Assembly (NCBI GenBank): GCA_002350765.1
Contig: DEFK01000024.1
Location: 14,075 to 78,074, forward strand
DNA: 64,000 nt
Direction: 5' to 3'
Origin: Ruminococcaceae bacterium UBA2854
Lineage (GTDB): Bacteria > Bacillota > Clostridia > Oscillospirales > Acutalibacteraceae
Part shown: positions 1 through 8,748 of the stretch, in pieces
How the letters are laid out: each line of letters opens with the position of its first letter
Position numbering within the stretch: the first letter of the stretch is position 1
The notes under the pieces: model-generated
Told to the model about the DNA's origin: nothing
The model's database searches: none
The model's input: only the letters and a program-made list of their open reading frames with translations
Position numbers and translations under genes: made by a program

Positions 1-383
1 TTATTGAGCTCGGCTCTTAGTTCTAAATCGGCGCTGTTATCTACGAAATCAATACCGTTTAAAAACGAGTCGATATATAGCCCAGTACCTCCGCAAAGAA
101 TCGGGAGCTTTGAATCGTTGATTATTTCGTCAACGGCAGCTTTAGCGTCGTTTACAAACTTTCCTACAGAGTAGGTTTCGCTTATATCCAGGAAATCTAT
201 TAGATGATGCTTAATACCCTGCATCTCTTTTTCGTCAGGCTTAGCTGTAGCGATATTCATTCCGCGGTATATCTGCATACTGTCGGCGGATACGATTTCG
301 CCGTTATAAGTTTTAGCGAGTTCAATCGAAAGGCTTGTCTTACCCGAAGCTGTAGGCCCAACAATTACAAGAAGTTTTTTCAT
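1..383 (-). CDS. miaA: tRNA dimethylallyltransferase MiaA, N-terminal part
   Basis: This gene transfers a dimethylallyl group to A37 of tRNAs that read UNN codons, the first step to the ms2i6A modification that MiaB completes. The visible 127 residues begin MKKLLVIVGPTASGKTSLS, a P-loop (GPTASGKT) typical of the family, followed by the conserved VSADSMQIYRGMNIATAKP segment and a GGTGLYI segment. The gene runs off the left edge, so the C-terminal half (about 180 residues) is outside. It starts 4 bases after the mutL stop, so the two are probably cotranscribed with miaB, ylbF, mutS and mutL. Identification is secure; only its completeness is unknown. Confidence 0.95.
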   Translation of the reverse strand, partial: MKKLLVIVGPTASGKTSLSIELAKTYNGEIVSADSMQIYRGMNIATAKPDEKEMQGIKHHLIDFLDISETYSVGKFVNDAKAAVDEIINDSKLPILCGGTGLYIDSFLNGIDFVDNSADLELRAELN

Positions 384-387
384 AATT

Positions 388-2397
388 CTACACTCTGCCG
401 AATTGTTTTTCAAGTTCGTATTTACTCATAACCATACAAACAGGTCTGCCATGCGGGCAATATCTGAGTGTAGGGTCGTTATCAAGCTTGTTGGCTATAT
501 CAATAAGTTCTTCGCGTGTACTTATATTACCGCCTTTGATAGCGGCTCTGCACGCGACGTTATGGTATATCCAATCCATTTTTTCGCTTCTGATATCCTT
601 TTTGTTCTGAGCGATATATCCTGCCATTTCAATTACGGAGGATTCTATATCGTCAAGCTCAAGGTACTGCGGAGCTCCTCTTACGATAAGCGTTCCGTTT
701 CCGAAGTCCTCGATATCGAAAGCACATTCCTTAAACATATCGAGATTGCTTATAGCCGCTTCGTAATCGTTTTTGTTAAGCACAACTGTTATCGGCTGTA
801 AAAGCGCCTGGGAATAACCAGCGCCTCTCTCCTCTTTCAGCTTTTCGTAAATCATACGCTCGTGAGCGGCGTGCTTATCTATAATTATAATCTCTTTGTC
901 ATTTTTTTCTACGAATATATAGGTTTTAAAGGCTTCGCCTATGAATGTGAGTTTGTTTTTCGGAGTTTCGTATAAAGGCTTAGGCTCCTCAACTACAGGT
1001 TCAGTCTCTTTTATCTCAGGTTTTATTTCCTTCGGCTTTGATACAATAAGTTCCTCGTCGGGAATATTTACCTTATTCTCTTTTACCACGGATACGATAG
1101 TGGTATCCACAGGTTCTTTTTTATCAGCGTTTTCCTTTATAACGTGTTCGATATTTGACTGCCGTTTAACCGCTTCTTTAGAGTAAATATCGAGCGGTTC
1201 GCTTCGGTTGCTGACCGAGACGTTAAGACTGCCTATGGGCTTAGTGTTGTTTATAACATCATTAAGCGATTTAATAGGATCATCATTTTTCTTCTCAGGT
1301 TCCTTTTTATCAAAAACCGCGGGTGTGGATACAAACGGCTTAGGCTTTTTTATATCCGCGAAAGCGTTGTTTGTACTCTCGTTTCTGAAAGTAACGGCTT
1401 TTCTCTCGTCGTTATTGTTAAGACAGGTTTTAACGGCGTGATATACGGCGTCAAACACAGGTCTTTCATTAATAAACCTTACCTCAATTTTTGAGGGGTG
1501 AACATTAACGTCAATTGCCTCAAACGGAATAGACATATGTAATACACAGCCGGGGAATTTGCCTACCATTACGCTTCCCTTGCACGCTTCCTCGATAGCC
1601 GCCATAGCGGTTAAGGACTTAACATATCGTCCGTTTATAAAGAAATTCTGCATAGACCTGTTGGGACGAGCGTTAAAAGGCTTTGTAATATAGCCCTTGA
1701 TCGCGATACCGTTTAATTCATAATCAACAGGGATTAATCCGTTCGCGAAATCTCGTCCGTAAACAGAATAAATAGCGGATTTAATTTTTCCGTCGCCCGA
1801 GGTGTTTAAAGCGCGTTTTCCGTCACGAATAAAGGTGAATTTAATCTCGGGGTGTGATAAAGCAATTTTATCAATAACATTAGCGACAGCGTTACCCTCG
1901 GCTCTGTCTTTTTTCAAAAACTTCATTCGCGCGGGAATATTATAAAACAAATCCCTTACGATAATTGTAGTTCCGACGGGACAGCCCGCGTCCTCAAAGG
2001 ATATTTCCTCTCCGCCGTCAATCTCGTAGGAAATGCCTATATCCTCGGACTTGTTTCTTGTAAGCAGCTGAAGCCTCGATACGGAAGATATTGAGGATAA
2101 AGCCTCGCCGCGGAAACCTAAGGTAGCGATACTGTCAAGGTCGTTTTCGAGTTTTATTTTACTGGTGGCATGAGGTAAAAAGGCGAGCTTAACATCGTCG
2201 CGCATAATACCGCAGCCGTTATCGGTTACTCTCATAAATGTGATGCCGCCGTTTTGAATCTCTACGGTAATATCAGTCGCACCCGCGTCTATTGAGTTTT
2301 CCACCATTTCCTTGATAGCGGAAGCGGGACGTTCTACTACCTCGCCCGCGGCTATAAGCTCCGCGACGTGTTTATCAAGAACGTTTATGACACCCAT
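388..2397 (-). CDS. mutL: DNA mismatch repair protein MutL
   Basis: MutL couples mismatch recognition by MutS to strand incision. The N-terminal GHKL ATPase is clear: NSIDAGAT near residue 34, DNGCGI near 60 and GFRGEALSSI near 95. A linker rich in Lys, Glu and Pro spans roughly residues 340-470. The C-terminal dimerisation domain holds the endonuclease motif DKHAAHERMIYE near residue 504 (family form DQHAxxExxxxE), plus ACRAAIKGG and CPHGRP near the end, which complete the metal site. It should therefore be a nicking MutL, as in Gram-positives without MutH. The length of 669 residues is normal. It lies 12 bases after mutS. Confidence 0.97.
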   Translation of the reverse strand: MGVINVLDKHVAELIAAGEVVERPASAIKEMVENSIDAGATDITVEIQNGGITFMRVTDNGCGIMRDDVKLAFLPHATSKIKLENDLDSIATLGFRGEALSSISSVSRLQLLTRNKSEDIGISYEIDGGEEISFEDAGCPVGTTIIVRDLFYNIPARMKFLKKDRAEGNAVANVIDKIALSHPEIKFTFIRDGKRALNTSGDGKIKSAIYSVYGRDFANGLIPVDYELNGIAIKGYITKPFNARPNRSMQNFFINGRYVKSLTAMAAIEEACKGSVMVGKFPGCVLHMSIPFEAIDVNVHPSKIEVRFINERPVFDAVYHAVKTCLNNNDERKAVTFRNESTNNAFADIKKPKPFVSTPAVFDKKEPEKKNDDPIKSLNDVINNTKPIGSLNVSVSNRSEPLDIYSKEAVKRQSNIEHVIKENADKKEPVDTTIVSVVKENKVNIPDEELIVSKPKEIKPEIKETEPVVEEPKPLYETPKNKLTFIGEAFKTYIFVEKNDKEIIIIDKHAAHERMIYEKLKEERGAGYSQALLQPITVVLNKNDYEAAISNLDMFKECAFDIEDFGNGTLIVRGAPQYLELDDIESSVIEMAGYIAQNKKDIRSEKMDWIYHNVACRAAIKGGNISTREELIDIANKLDNDPTLRYCPHGRPVCMVMSKYELEKQFGRV

Positions 2398-2409
2398 TTA
2401 TTTCACCAC

Positions 2410-5007
2410 CTAAATCATATTTTTTAATTCATATAAAAGGTTTATAGCTTCTATCGGAGTTAAAGTGTTTATATCAACATTTTTAAGCTTCTCCGAAATA
2501 GCGCCGTCCATACTCGGCATTAAAGAAAGCTGTTCAATATCCTGAGCGGATTTTTTAACCTTCTTTTCTATATTGATTTTACTGTTGCCGCTTTCGAGCT
2601 CAGAAAGTATCTCTTTAGCCCTGTCGGTAATATAATCGGGTATTCCCGCAAGCTTCGCTACCTCAATACCGTAGCTGTCGTCAGCGCCACCCGGAACGAT
2701 TCTCCTAAGGAAGGTAATATCGTCTCCCTTTTTCTTAACGGCTATATTGTAGTTGTTTACACCGTCTATAACTTCTTCGAGCACCGTAAGCTCATGGTAA
2801 TGCGTAGCGAATAACGCTTTAGCGCCGAGCTTCTTCTTATCGGCGACATATTCAAGCACGGCTCTCGCTATACTCATACCATCGAATGTAGAAGTACCGC
2901 GGCCGATTTCGTCAAGGATAAGGAGTGATTTTGACGTAGCGTTGGAAACGATATTAGCGACCTCGCTCATTTCTACCATAAATGTCGATTGTCCCGAAGC
3001 TAAATCATCGGAAGCGCCCACACGGGTAAAAATACTGTCTACAATACCGATTTCCGCGGATGAAGCGGGTACGAAGCTGCCTATCTGTGCCATAAGTACA
3101 ATTAAAGCAACCTGTCGCATATATGTAGATTTACCTGCCATATTAGGACCTGTTATAATAGCTACTCTGTTCGCGGAACAGTTTAAGAACACATCGTTCG
3201 GTACAAACGGAGCTCCGTTTAAAAGCTGTTCTACAACGGGATGACGGCTGTCTTTAAGGATAATATTATCCTTAAGATTAACGTCAGGTCGCACATAACG
3301 GTTATCAGCCGCTACATTAGCAAGCGACGTCAGAACGTCAAGCTCGGCGATAGCGGACGCCGTAGTCTGAATACGCTCGAGTTCGGAAGCTACTTTCTTT
3401 CTGATATCGTCAAAGAGTCTGTATTCAAGAGCGACGGCCTTATCCTTGGCTCCTAAAATCCTGCCCTCGACATTCTTTAGTTCTTCCGTTATATATCTTT
3501 CGCAGTTAGTTAAGGTCTGCTTACGTATATAGGTTTCGGGCACCATATCCTTATAGGAGTTGGTAACTTCGATATAGTAGCCGAAAACTCTGTTATAGCC
3601 AACTCTTAGCTTGGGAATTTTTGTAAGCTCTCGCTGTTCTTCCTCGATTCTGGAGAGGATACCTGTCGAGTTGTTCATATCCTCGCTGACTTCGTCGAGC
3701 TCTTTATTATAGCCCCGCTTAATAATTCCGCCCTCTTTAACGGAAAACGGCGGTTCCTCGACAATAGCGTCGTCAATAAGCTTGTAAATATCCTCTAAGG
3801 TATCGAGCTTGTTGTAAAGCTGTTTTAAAAGGCTCGAGGAACAATCCTTTAACAAATCTTTTATAATCGGCAGTTTTTCTACCGCGCTTGCGAGAGAGCG
3901 AAGCTCTCTGCCTTTAGCGGAGCCGTAAACGATATTGGTCATAAGTCTTTCGATGTCGAAAATACCGACTAAAGCGGCGGTTAAATCAAGTCTTAAAACC
4001 GTTTCGTTTACTATTTCCTCAACAGCGCTCTGGCGGTTGATTATCTTGGTAACGTTCATCAGCGGCTTTTCAATCCAGCTTCTTAAAAGCCTTTTACCCA
4101 TCGATGTTTTAGTTTTATCAAGTACCCAAAGAAGCGAGCCTTTCTTTTCCTTGGTAAGCATTGTTTGGGTAAGCTCTAAGTTTCTCTGCGTGTTAAAATC
4201 GAGCTTCATAAACTGGTTCTCGGAGAACAGGTTAATATGATTGATTCTCTCTAAACCGTTTTTCTGAGTATCTTTAAGATATGAAATCAAAGCGCCGAGC
4301 GCGCAGATAATCAGCTTATTATCTTCTATTAATTCATAATCATTGCTAAACTGTGTTTTTACAATATCCTCACAGGTCATTAAAGCAAAGCTGCTGTCGT
4401 CGAGCATTTCTACTGTAGTGGAAAGCTTGTCCTTTATAAACGCGGGGAGTTCTTTAAACTCTATAACATCTCCGCCTAAAAGTATCTCTCGGGGGTTATA
4501 GCTTGTCAGCTGGCTTTTTATCTTCTCTACACAGTCCTTGCCCTTAAAATCGGTAACGTATAATTCTCCTGTAGAAATATCGCAGAAGCACATAGCTACG
4601 TTTTTCTTTTCGGAATAGATACAGCAGATATAGTTGTTTCTGCTTTCGTCCAGCATACTGCTCTCGATAACCGTACCTGGGGTTACAACTCGCACTATAT
4701 CTCTTTGTACTATAGTTTTAGCCTTGGAAGGATCTTCCATCTGCTCGCAAATCGCGACCTTATAACCCTTTTGCACAAGACGGGCTATATAGCTTTCACA
4801 GCTATGGTAAGGTACTCCGCACATCGGAGCTCTTTCCTCGAGGCCGCAGTCGCGACCTGTAAGAGTTAATTCCAATTCTTTAGAAGCAAGTTTAGCGTCG
4901 TCGAAAAACATTTCGTAGAAATCGCCGAGTCTGAAAAACAGAATACTATCGCTGTTTTCTTCTTTAATTTTTAAATACTGCTGCATCATCGGTGATAGCT
5001 TTTCCAT
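2410..5007 (-). CDS. mutS: DNA mismatch repair protein MutS
   Basis: MutS binds base mismatches and small loops and signals to MutL through ATP binding. The protein opens MEKLSPMMQQYLKIKEEN and has the mismatch-reading loop FFRLGDFYEMF near residue 25, where the Phe of the F-x-E motif contacts the mismatch. The C-terminal ABC-type ATPase has Walker A GPNMAGKST near residue 620 and Walker B LLILDEIGRGTSTFDG near 695. At 865 residues it matches MutS1; no Smr domain is present, so it is not MutS2. It is followed closely by mutL and preceded by the YlbF-like gene, the same order as in many Bacillota. Confidence 0.97.
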   Translation of the reverse strand: MEKLSPMMQQYLKIKEENSDSILFFRLGDFYEMFFDDAKLASKELELTLTGRDCGLEERAPMCGVPYHSCESYIARLVQKGYKVAICEQMEDPSKAKTIVQRDIVRVVTPGTVIESSMLDESRNNYICCIYSEKKNVAMCFCDISTGELYVTDFKGKDCVEKIKSQLTSYNPREILLGGDVIEFKELPAFIKDKLSTTVEMLDDSSFALMTCEDIVKTQFSNDYELIEDNKLIICALGALISYLKDTQKNGLERINHINLFSENQFMKLDFNTQRNLELTQTMLTKEKKGSLLWVLDKTKTSMGKRLLRSWIEKPLMNVTKIINRQSAVEEIVNETVLRLDLTAALVGIFDIERLMTNIVYGSAKGRELRSLASAVEKLPIIKDLLKDCSSSLLKQLYNKLDTLEDIYKLIDDAIVEEPPFSVKEGGIIKRGYNKELDEVSEDMNNSTGILSRIEEEQRELTKIPKLRVGYNRVFGYYIEVTNSYKDMVPETYIRKQTLTNCERYITEELKNVEGRILGAKDKAVALEYRLFDDIRKKVASELERIQTTASAIAELDVLTSLANVAADNRYVRPDVNLKDNIILKDSRHPVVEQLLNGAPFVPNDVFLNCSANRVAIITGPNMAGKSTYMRQVALIVLMAQIGSFVPASSAEIGIVDSIFTRVGASDDLASGQSTFMVEMSEVANIVSNATSKSLLILDEIGRGTSTFDGMSIARAVLEYVADKKKLGAKALFATHYHELTVLEEVIDGVNNYNIAVKKKGDDITFLRRIVPGGADDSYGIEVAKLAGIPDYITDRAKEILSELESGNSKINIEKKVKKSAQDIEQLSLMPSMDGAISEKLKNVDINTLTPIEAINLLYELKNMI

Positions 5008-5039
5008 AAACTCACTCCTTTCATAGATTTATTAATGTA

Positions 5040-5444
5040 TCAGCCGCAACCGCCGCAGGTAGCGCAGCTTCCCGTACAGGATGAATCGAAGTCTGTAGTT
5101 TCGGGATCTTCGCCCGCGATACAATTCTGTAATATAGTCATAACTCTACCCGATACCTGGTCGAAAAGCTGTTTCGATTCGTTATAGGCTTTCATATTCT
5201 CGTTAGCCATAATATCGGCGTAAACCTTCTGCATCTCTTTATTAAGCTCGGCTATTTTTTCGCCGTCTTTCTCAGCTTTCTGTGTTTCTACATTAATAGA
5301 AAGTCTTTTTAAATTAAACTCTTTAATTAATTCCTGAAGCTCAGTATCAGCGTCAGCCTTTTTCTCGGCTTCTTTCATACTCTTATAGCTTTCTTCATCC
5401 TGGAGAAGCTTTCCTAGCTCTCTTGTTTTTTCTATTAAATCCAT
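5040..5444 (-). CDS. YlbF/YmcA (Ric) family protein with cysteine-rich tail
   Basis: This is a 134-residue, highly charged helical protein of the YlbF/YmcA family. In Bacillus subtilis the family members YlbF (RicF) and YmcA (RicA) form a complex with YaaT that carries iron-sulfur clusters and affects RNase Y-dependent mRNA maturation, competence and sporulation. The last 15 residues, DSSCTGSCATCGGCG, contain four cysteines, an obvious candidate for metal or cluster binding. It sits exactly where ymcA sits in B. subtilis (miaB-ymcA-mutS-mutL), but the cysteine-rich tail also fits YlbF, so I leave the symbol open. MiaB upstream, only 2 bases away, is itself an Fe-S enzyme. Confidence 0.85.
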   Translation of the reverse strand: MDLIEKTRELGKLLQDEESYKSMKEAEKKADADTELQELIKEFNLKRLSINVETQKAEKDGEKIAELNKEMQKVYADIMANENMKAYNESKQLFDQVSGRVMTILQNCIAGEDPETTDFDSSCTGSCATCGGCG

Positions 5445-5446
5445 AA

Positions 5447-6880
5447 TTACTCCTTTACTAAATCACCTTTTAAAATCCAGTTACCCGCTTTGGTAACTTT
5501 TACATTCCGAAAAGTTCCTATTAATTCCTTAGGAGCTTTCGTTTCTACTATAATATTTCCGCTTGTACGGCAGTTTAATATATCGTCCTTTCCTTTTTCG
5601 GACTCTACAAGAACCTTTTGCACTGTTCCTACCATTGATTCACAGCGCCTGGACGCGATTTCTTCCTGAACATCAAGCAACTCTCTGAACCATTTAGACT
5701 TTTCTTCAGCGGGAATCGGGTCGTCCATTTCAGCCGCGGGAGTTCCTACTCGCGGAGAATAGATAAATGTAAACAGCGAGGTAAACTCAACCTCTCTGAT
5801 TAAAGACAGGGTTTCTTTAAAATCCTCGTAGGTTTCGCCCGGGAAGCCTACGATTACATCGCTCGTTAAGCTTACGTCGGGGATTTTCTCCTTAGCATAA
5901 TTGACAATATCGAGATACTTCTCCCTGTCGTAATGACGGTTCATAAGCTTTAATATACGGCTTGAGCCCGATTGAAAAGGTAGATGTAAATGCTTGCTTA
6001 TATGCTTCGAGGAAGCTATAGTATCAATAAGCTCCTTGGTACAATCCTTAGGATGCGAGGTCATAAACCTGAGCCAGTAATCTCCGTCGATACTGTCAAC
6101 CTCACGTATCAATTGCGAGAAGCTTGTTTTATCCTTTAAGGTTTTACCGTAGGAATTTACATTCTGTCCGAGTAAGGTTATATCCTTATACCCCGCGTTT
6201 ATCATCTCTTTAGCTTCCGAGATAATAATATCTTTTTCACGGCTGCGTTCCCTACCTCTTACATACGGTACGATACAGTATGTACAGAAGTTGTTACAGC
6301 CGTACATAATAGGTAGCCAGCCTTTGAAATTACCGTCACGTTTTAAGGGTAAACCCTCGTGAATCAGGCTGTCGTCATTATCTCTTAGATAAACTCGTTT
6401 TCCGCTTGACAGGGCTTTATACAGAAGCTCAGGGAAAAGATGAAGAGAATGTGTTCCGAAAACAAGTCCGACATAAGGAAAGCTTTTATACATTCTTTCG
6501 GCAATATGCTTTTGTTCCATCATACAGCCGCAGAGCGCTATTAGTGTATCGGGATACTTTCTTTTTAGATTCTTTAGCGCGCCGACATTACCGAATACTC
6601 TGTCCTCGGCATGTTCTCTGACAGCGCAGGTATTAAAAAGAATAAAATCAGCGTTATCGGGTTTATCCTCGAATACAAAGCCCGCTTCTCCCAGCATACC
6701 CTTAATATGCTCGCCGTCGGCAACATTTTGCTGACAACCGTATGTGCGGATAAACGCTACGGGTTTAGCGCCGCGTTTACGTTTTTCCATTATTTCATAT
6801 ATAAGATTCAGGTACTCGCTCTGTGATTCGTTGAAGTCAGTTAGAGTACTATATTTTTCCGTCAAGACAAATTGCCCCAA
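5447..6880 (-). CDS. miaB: tRNA-2-methylthio-N6-dimethylallyladenosine synthase MiaB
   Basis: MiaB is a radical SAM methylthiotransferase that converts i6A37 to ms2i6A37 in tRNA. The N-terminal UPF0004 domain supplies three cysteines for one cluster (TYGCQQN, FNTCAVRE, ALCGCMMEQ). The radical SAM cluster motif is CNNFCTYC near residues 195-202, followed by VPYVRGRERSR. A C-terminal TRAM domain with ILNCRTSGNIIVETK follows. At 477 residues it is slightly long because of about 35 extra residues at the N-terminus. It probably heads the miaB-ylbF-mutS-mutL-miaA operon, so both enzymes of one modification pathway bracket the repair genes. Confidence 0.96.
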   Translation of the reverse strand: MGQFVLTEKYSTLTDFNESQSEYLNLIYEIMEKRKRGAKPVAFIRTYGCQQNVADGEHIKGMLGEAGFVFEDKPDNADFILFNTCAVREHAEDRVFGNVGALKNLKRKYPDTLIALCGCMMEQKHIAERMYKSFPYVGLVFGTHSLHLFPELLYKALSSGKRVYLRDNDDSLIHEGLPLKRDGNFKGWLPIMYGCNNFCTYCIVPYVRGRERSREKDIIISEAKEMINAGYKDITLLGQNVNSYGKTLKDKTSFSQLIREVDSIDGDYWLRFMTSHPKDCTKELIDTIASSKHISKHLHLPFQSGSSRILKLMNRHYDREKYLDIVNYAKEKIPDVSLTSDVIVGFPGETYEDFKETLSLIREVEFTSLFTFIYSPRVGTPAAEMDDPIPAEEKSKWFRELLDVQEEIASRRCESMVGTVQKVLVESEKGKDDILNCRTSGNIIVETKAPKELIGTFRNVKVTKAGNWILKGDLVKE

Positions 6881-6974
6881 TCATAAATTACATTCCTAGT
6901 GATTATACCATAAAACCAAAAACATTACAATAGATTTAAAACTATTTTTTACTATATTTTGTGTTTTTTTATAA

Positions 6975-7616
6975 TTATCTCACAATATCTGCGTATGTTG
7001 ACGGGGTTGAACCTACTATTACAGTCTGGGCTATCTCGTAATCCGTTTTATAATTTACCTTTTCGCTGTACTCGGGACTGATTGTTATAATCTCCGTTTC
7101 CACTACAAGAAATATATGATGAACGGTCTGGTTTACTCCCCCACTCTCAAATTTGCTTTCGATTTTACAGTTCACCGAACCTGTTAAAACGAAGCTTATT
7201 TCTATATCGGGACCGAAGGTGCTGAATAATGTAATATCTGTAAACGAGCCTAAAGGTAATGAAAATTTATATACTTTATTTTTATCGAGCTCGTTTTGTA
7301 TTTTATCAATTGTATTTGACTTGATTCTGTTAATGTTAATTGAATTAGCGGATATTGAATTTACCTGACCGTTATCAGAATAGTTTATTACGGCTAAATC
7401 CTTATACTTATAGTTTAGCTTTGTAACTACACTGTCTACAGCCTTTCCTATAATTCTTGCCGAAATAGTTTTAGCCTGTTTTCTGACGCATTTTTTTGTA
7501 AACGGAATCGCCTGCGACTCAAAAACTAATATAATAACGGTAATCAGTAAGATCAGTATTATTGTAATTCTTCTAAGTCTTTTATGTAATCTTGACTTTT
7601 TCTTTTTATATAACAA
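6975..7616 (-). CDS. yunB: Sporulation protein YunB
   Basis: The product resembles YunB, a protein made in the mother cell under sigma-E in B. subtilis and needed for normal spore formation. The start is basic (KKKKSRLHKRLRR), followed by one membrane segment at about residues 17-35 (IILILLITVIILVF) and an outer domain with the family pattern LPLGSFTDITLFSTFGP near residues 125-140. The only plausible start is TTG; no ATG lies nearby. Its likely ribosome site GAGGGG ends 7 bases upstream and lies inside the 3' arm of the terminator of the preceding gene. The 213-residue length fits the family. Confidence 0.88.
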   Translation of the reverse strand: MLYKKKKSRLHKRLRRITIILILLITVIILVFESQAIPFTKKCVRKQAKTISARIIGKAVDSVVTKLNYKYKDLAVINYSDNGQVNSISANSININRIKSNTIDKIQNELDKNKVYKFSLPLGSFTDITLFSTFGPDIEISFVLTGSVNCKIESKFESGGVNQTVHHIFLVVETEIITISPEYSEKVNYKTDYEIAQTVIVGSTPSTYADIVR

Positions 7617-7620
7617 AAAA

Positions 7621-7650
7621 ACACCCCTCGTTATACTACACGAGAGGTGT
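7621..7650 (-). terminator. Intrinsic terminator after the CD1247-type gene
   Basis: On the minus strand an 11-base stem (ACACCTCTCGT against ACGAGGGGTGT, one mismatch) with an 8-base loop is followed by seven T residues. It lies just after the stop of the zinc-ribbon gene. The downstream arm also contains the GAGGGG that serves as the apparent ribosome site of yunB. Confidence 0.85.
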
Positions 7651-7664
7651 TAGTTTGTTACATT

Positions 7665-8117
7665 TTAAAACTTAATATCGCAGTTTTCAACGTCGCAATT
7701 TTCGCAATCTTCATCGCAAAACTCGTCAGCGAATAAGCTAGAGAAATCAAATTCCAATTCACCGCCGCAGTTAGGGCAATTCATCTCGCCCTCAATAAGA
7801 GTATCCTCGTCTACAACGATCTCAGCTCCGCAATCGGGGCACTTGACCTCGTATTCGGGGTTATCCTCATTAAACGCGTCGTATTCATCATCTACGTCAT
7901 AGCCGATTTCGTCAATAATCTCGAAAAGCTCGTCGTTCTGTTCTATAAGGAACTGAACATCTTCCTCGATATATGTAATCTCATCGGACATATCATAGAT
8001 TAAATCGAGCATTGCGTCTATAAGCTTACCCTCAGGCTTAGATTTATCTAAATCAAGTCCTTCGGCTAGACCCTTTAAATACGCGGCTCTTTCGGAAACA
8101 TTCATAAAATCAGACAT
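7665..8117 (-). CDS. CD1247-type N-terminal domain protein with zinc ribbon
   Basis: This 150-residue acidic protein has an N-terminal helical segment (SERAAYLKGLAEGLDLD) of the kind found in clostridial CD1247-like proteins, then a zinc ribbon with CPDC near residue 94 and CPNC near 114. The last 20 residues hold four more cysteines (FCDEDCENCDVENCDIKF), which could bind a second metal. Homologues are regularly encoded next to efp, as here, with a 9-base gap. Function is not known; some databases mislabel relatives as AraC regulators, but there is no HTH here. A role linked to translation or EF-P is only a guess from context. Confidence 0.75.
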   Translation of the reverse strand: MSDFMNVSERAAYLKGLAEGLDLDKSKPEGKLIDAMLDLIYDMSDEITYIEEDVQFLIEQNDELFEIIDEIGYDVDDEYDAFNEDNPEYEVKCPDCGAEIVVDEDTLIEGEMNCPNCGGELEFDFSSLFADEFCDEDCENCDVENCDIKF

Positions 8118-8126
8118 ATTATCTCC

Positions 8127-8684
8127 TTAAGCTCTGCCTAAATACTCGCCTGTACGTGTGTCAATCTGGATAATCTCGCCCTCGTTGATAAAGAGAGGAA
8201 CCTTAACCTCGGCGCCTGTTTCAACAGTAGCGGGTTTAGTAGCGTTAGTAGCAGTGTTGCCCGCAAAGCCTGGATCAGTCTTAGTAACCTCGAGTTCAAC
8301 GAAGTTAGGCGGTTCAACACCGAATACATTGCCCTTGTAAGAAAGAATCTTACAAATCATATTCTCTTTAACAAATTTAAAGTTATCGCCGAGAACAGAA
8401 GCGTTAATCGGAAGCTGCTCCCATGTTTCTGTATCCATAAAGTAATAGAGCTCGCCGTCGTTGTAGCTGTACTCCATATCCTTACGGTCTACAAAAGCCT
8501 TGGGATACTTGTCGTTGGGGTTGAAAGTTTTTTCAACAACCGAACCTGTAATAACGTTTCTGATTTTTGTTCTTACGAACGCCGCTCCCTTTCCGGGTTT
8601 AACGTGCTGGAATTCAATAATAGAAACAACCTGACCGTCCATTTCGAAAGTTACGCCGTTTCTGAAATCACCTGCAGAAATCAT
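8127..8684 (-). CDS. efp: Elongation factor P
   Basis: EF-P binds between the P and E sites of the ribosome and relieves stalling at polyproline. The 185-residue protein starts MISAGDFRNG, the standard family start. I chose this ATG over one two codons upstream because AGGAGG then lies 7 bases away instead of 1. The tip loop PGKGAA carries Lys32, the residue modified in other bacteria (for example 5-aminopentanol in B. subtilis). The C-terminal OB domain ends DTRTGEYLGRA. It has its own sigma-A promoter downstream of the pepP-like gene. Confidence 0.97.
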   Translation of the reverse strand: MISAGDFRNGVTFEMDGQVVSIIEFQHVKPGKGAAFVRTKIRNVITGSVVEKTFNPNDKYPKAFVDRKDMEYSYNDGELYYFMDTETWEQLPINASVLGDNFKFVKENMICKILSYKGNVFGVEPPNFVELEVTKTDPGFAGNTATNATKPATVETGAEVKVPLFINEGEIIQIDTRTGEYLGRA

Positions 8685-8716
8685 AGTCATACCTCCTGAT
8701 AATTTAGTACAAATTA

Positions 8717-8745
8717 ATTATACATAAAAAAACGCTAAAATGCAA
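8717..8745 (-). promoter_or_regulatory. Sigma-A promoter of efp
   Basis: Minus strand TTGCAT, a 17-base spacer and TATAAT, starting just after the pepP-like stop codon and ending about 30 bases before efp. An AGGAGG ribosome site follows. Confidence 0.8.
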
Positions 8746-8748
8746 GTA

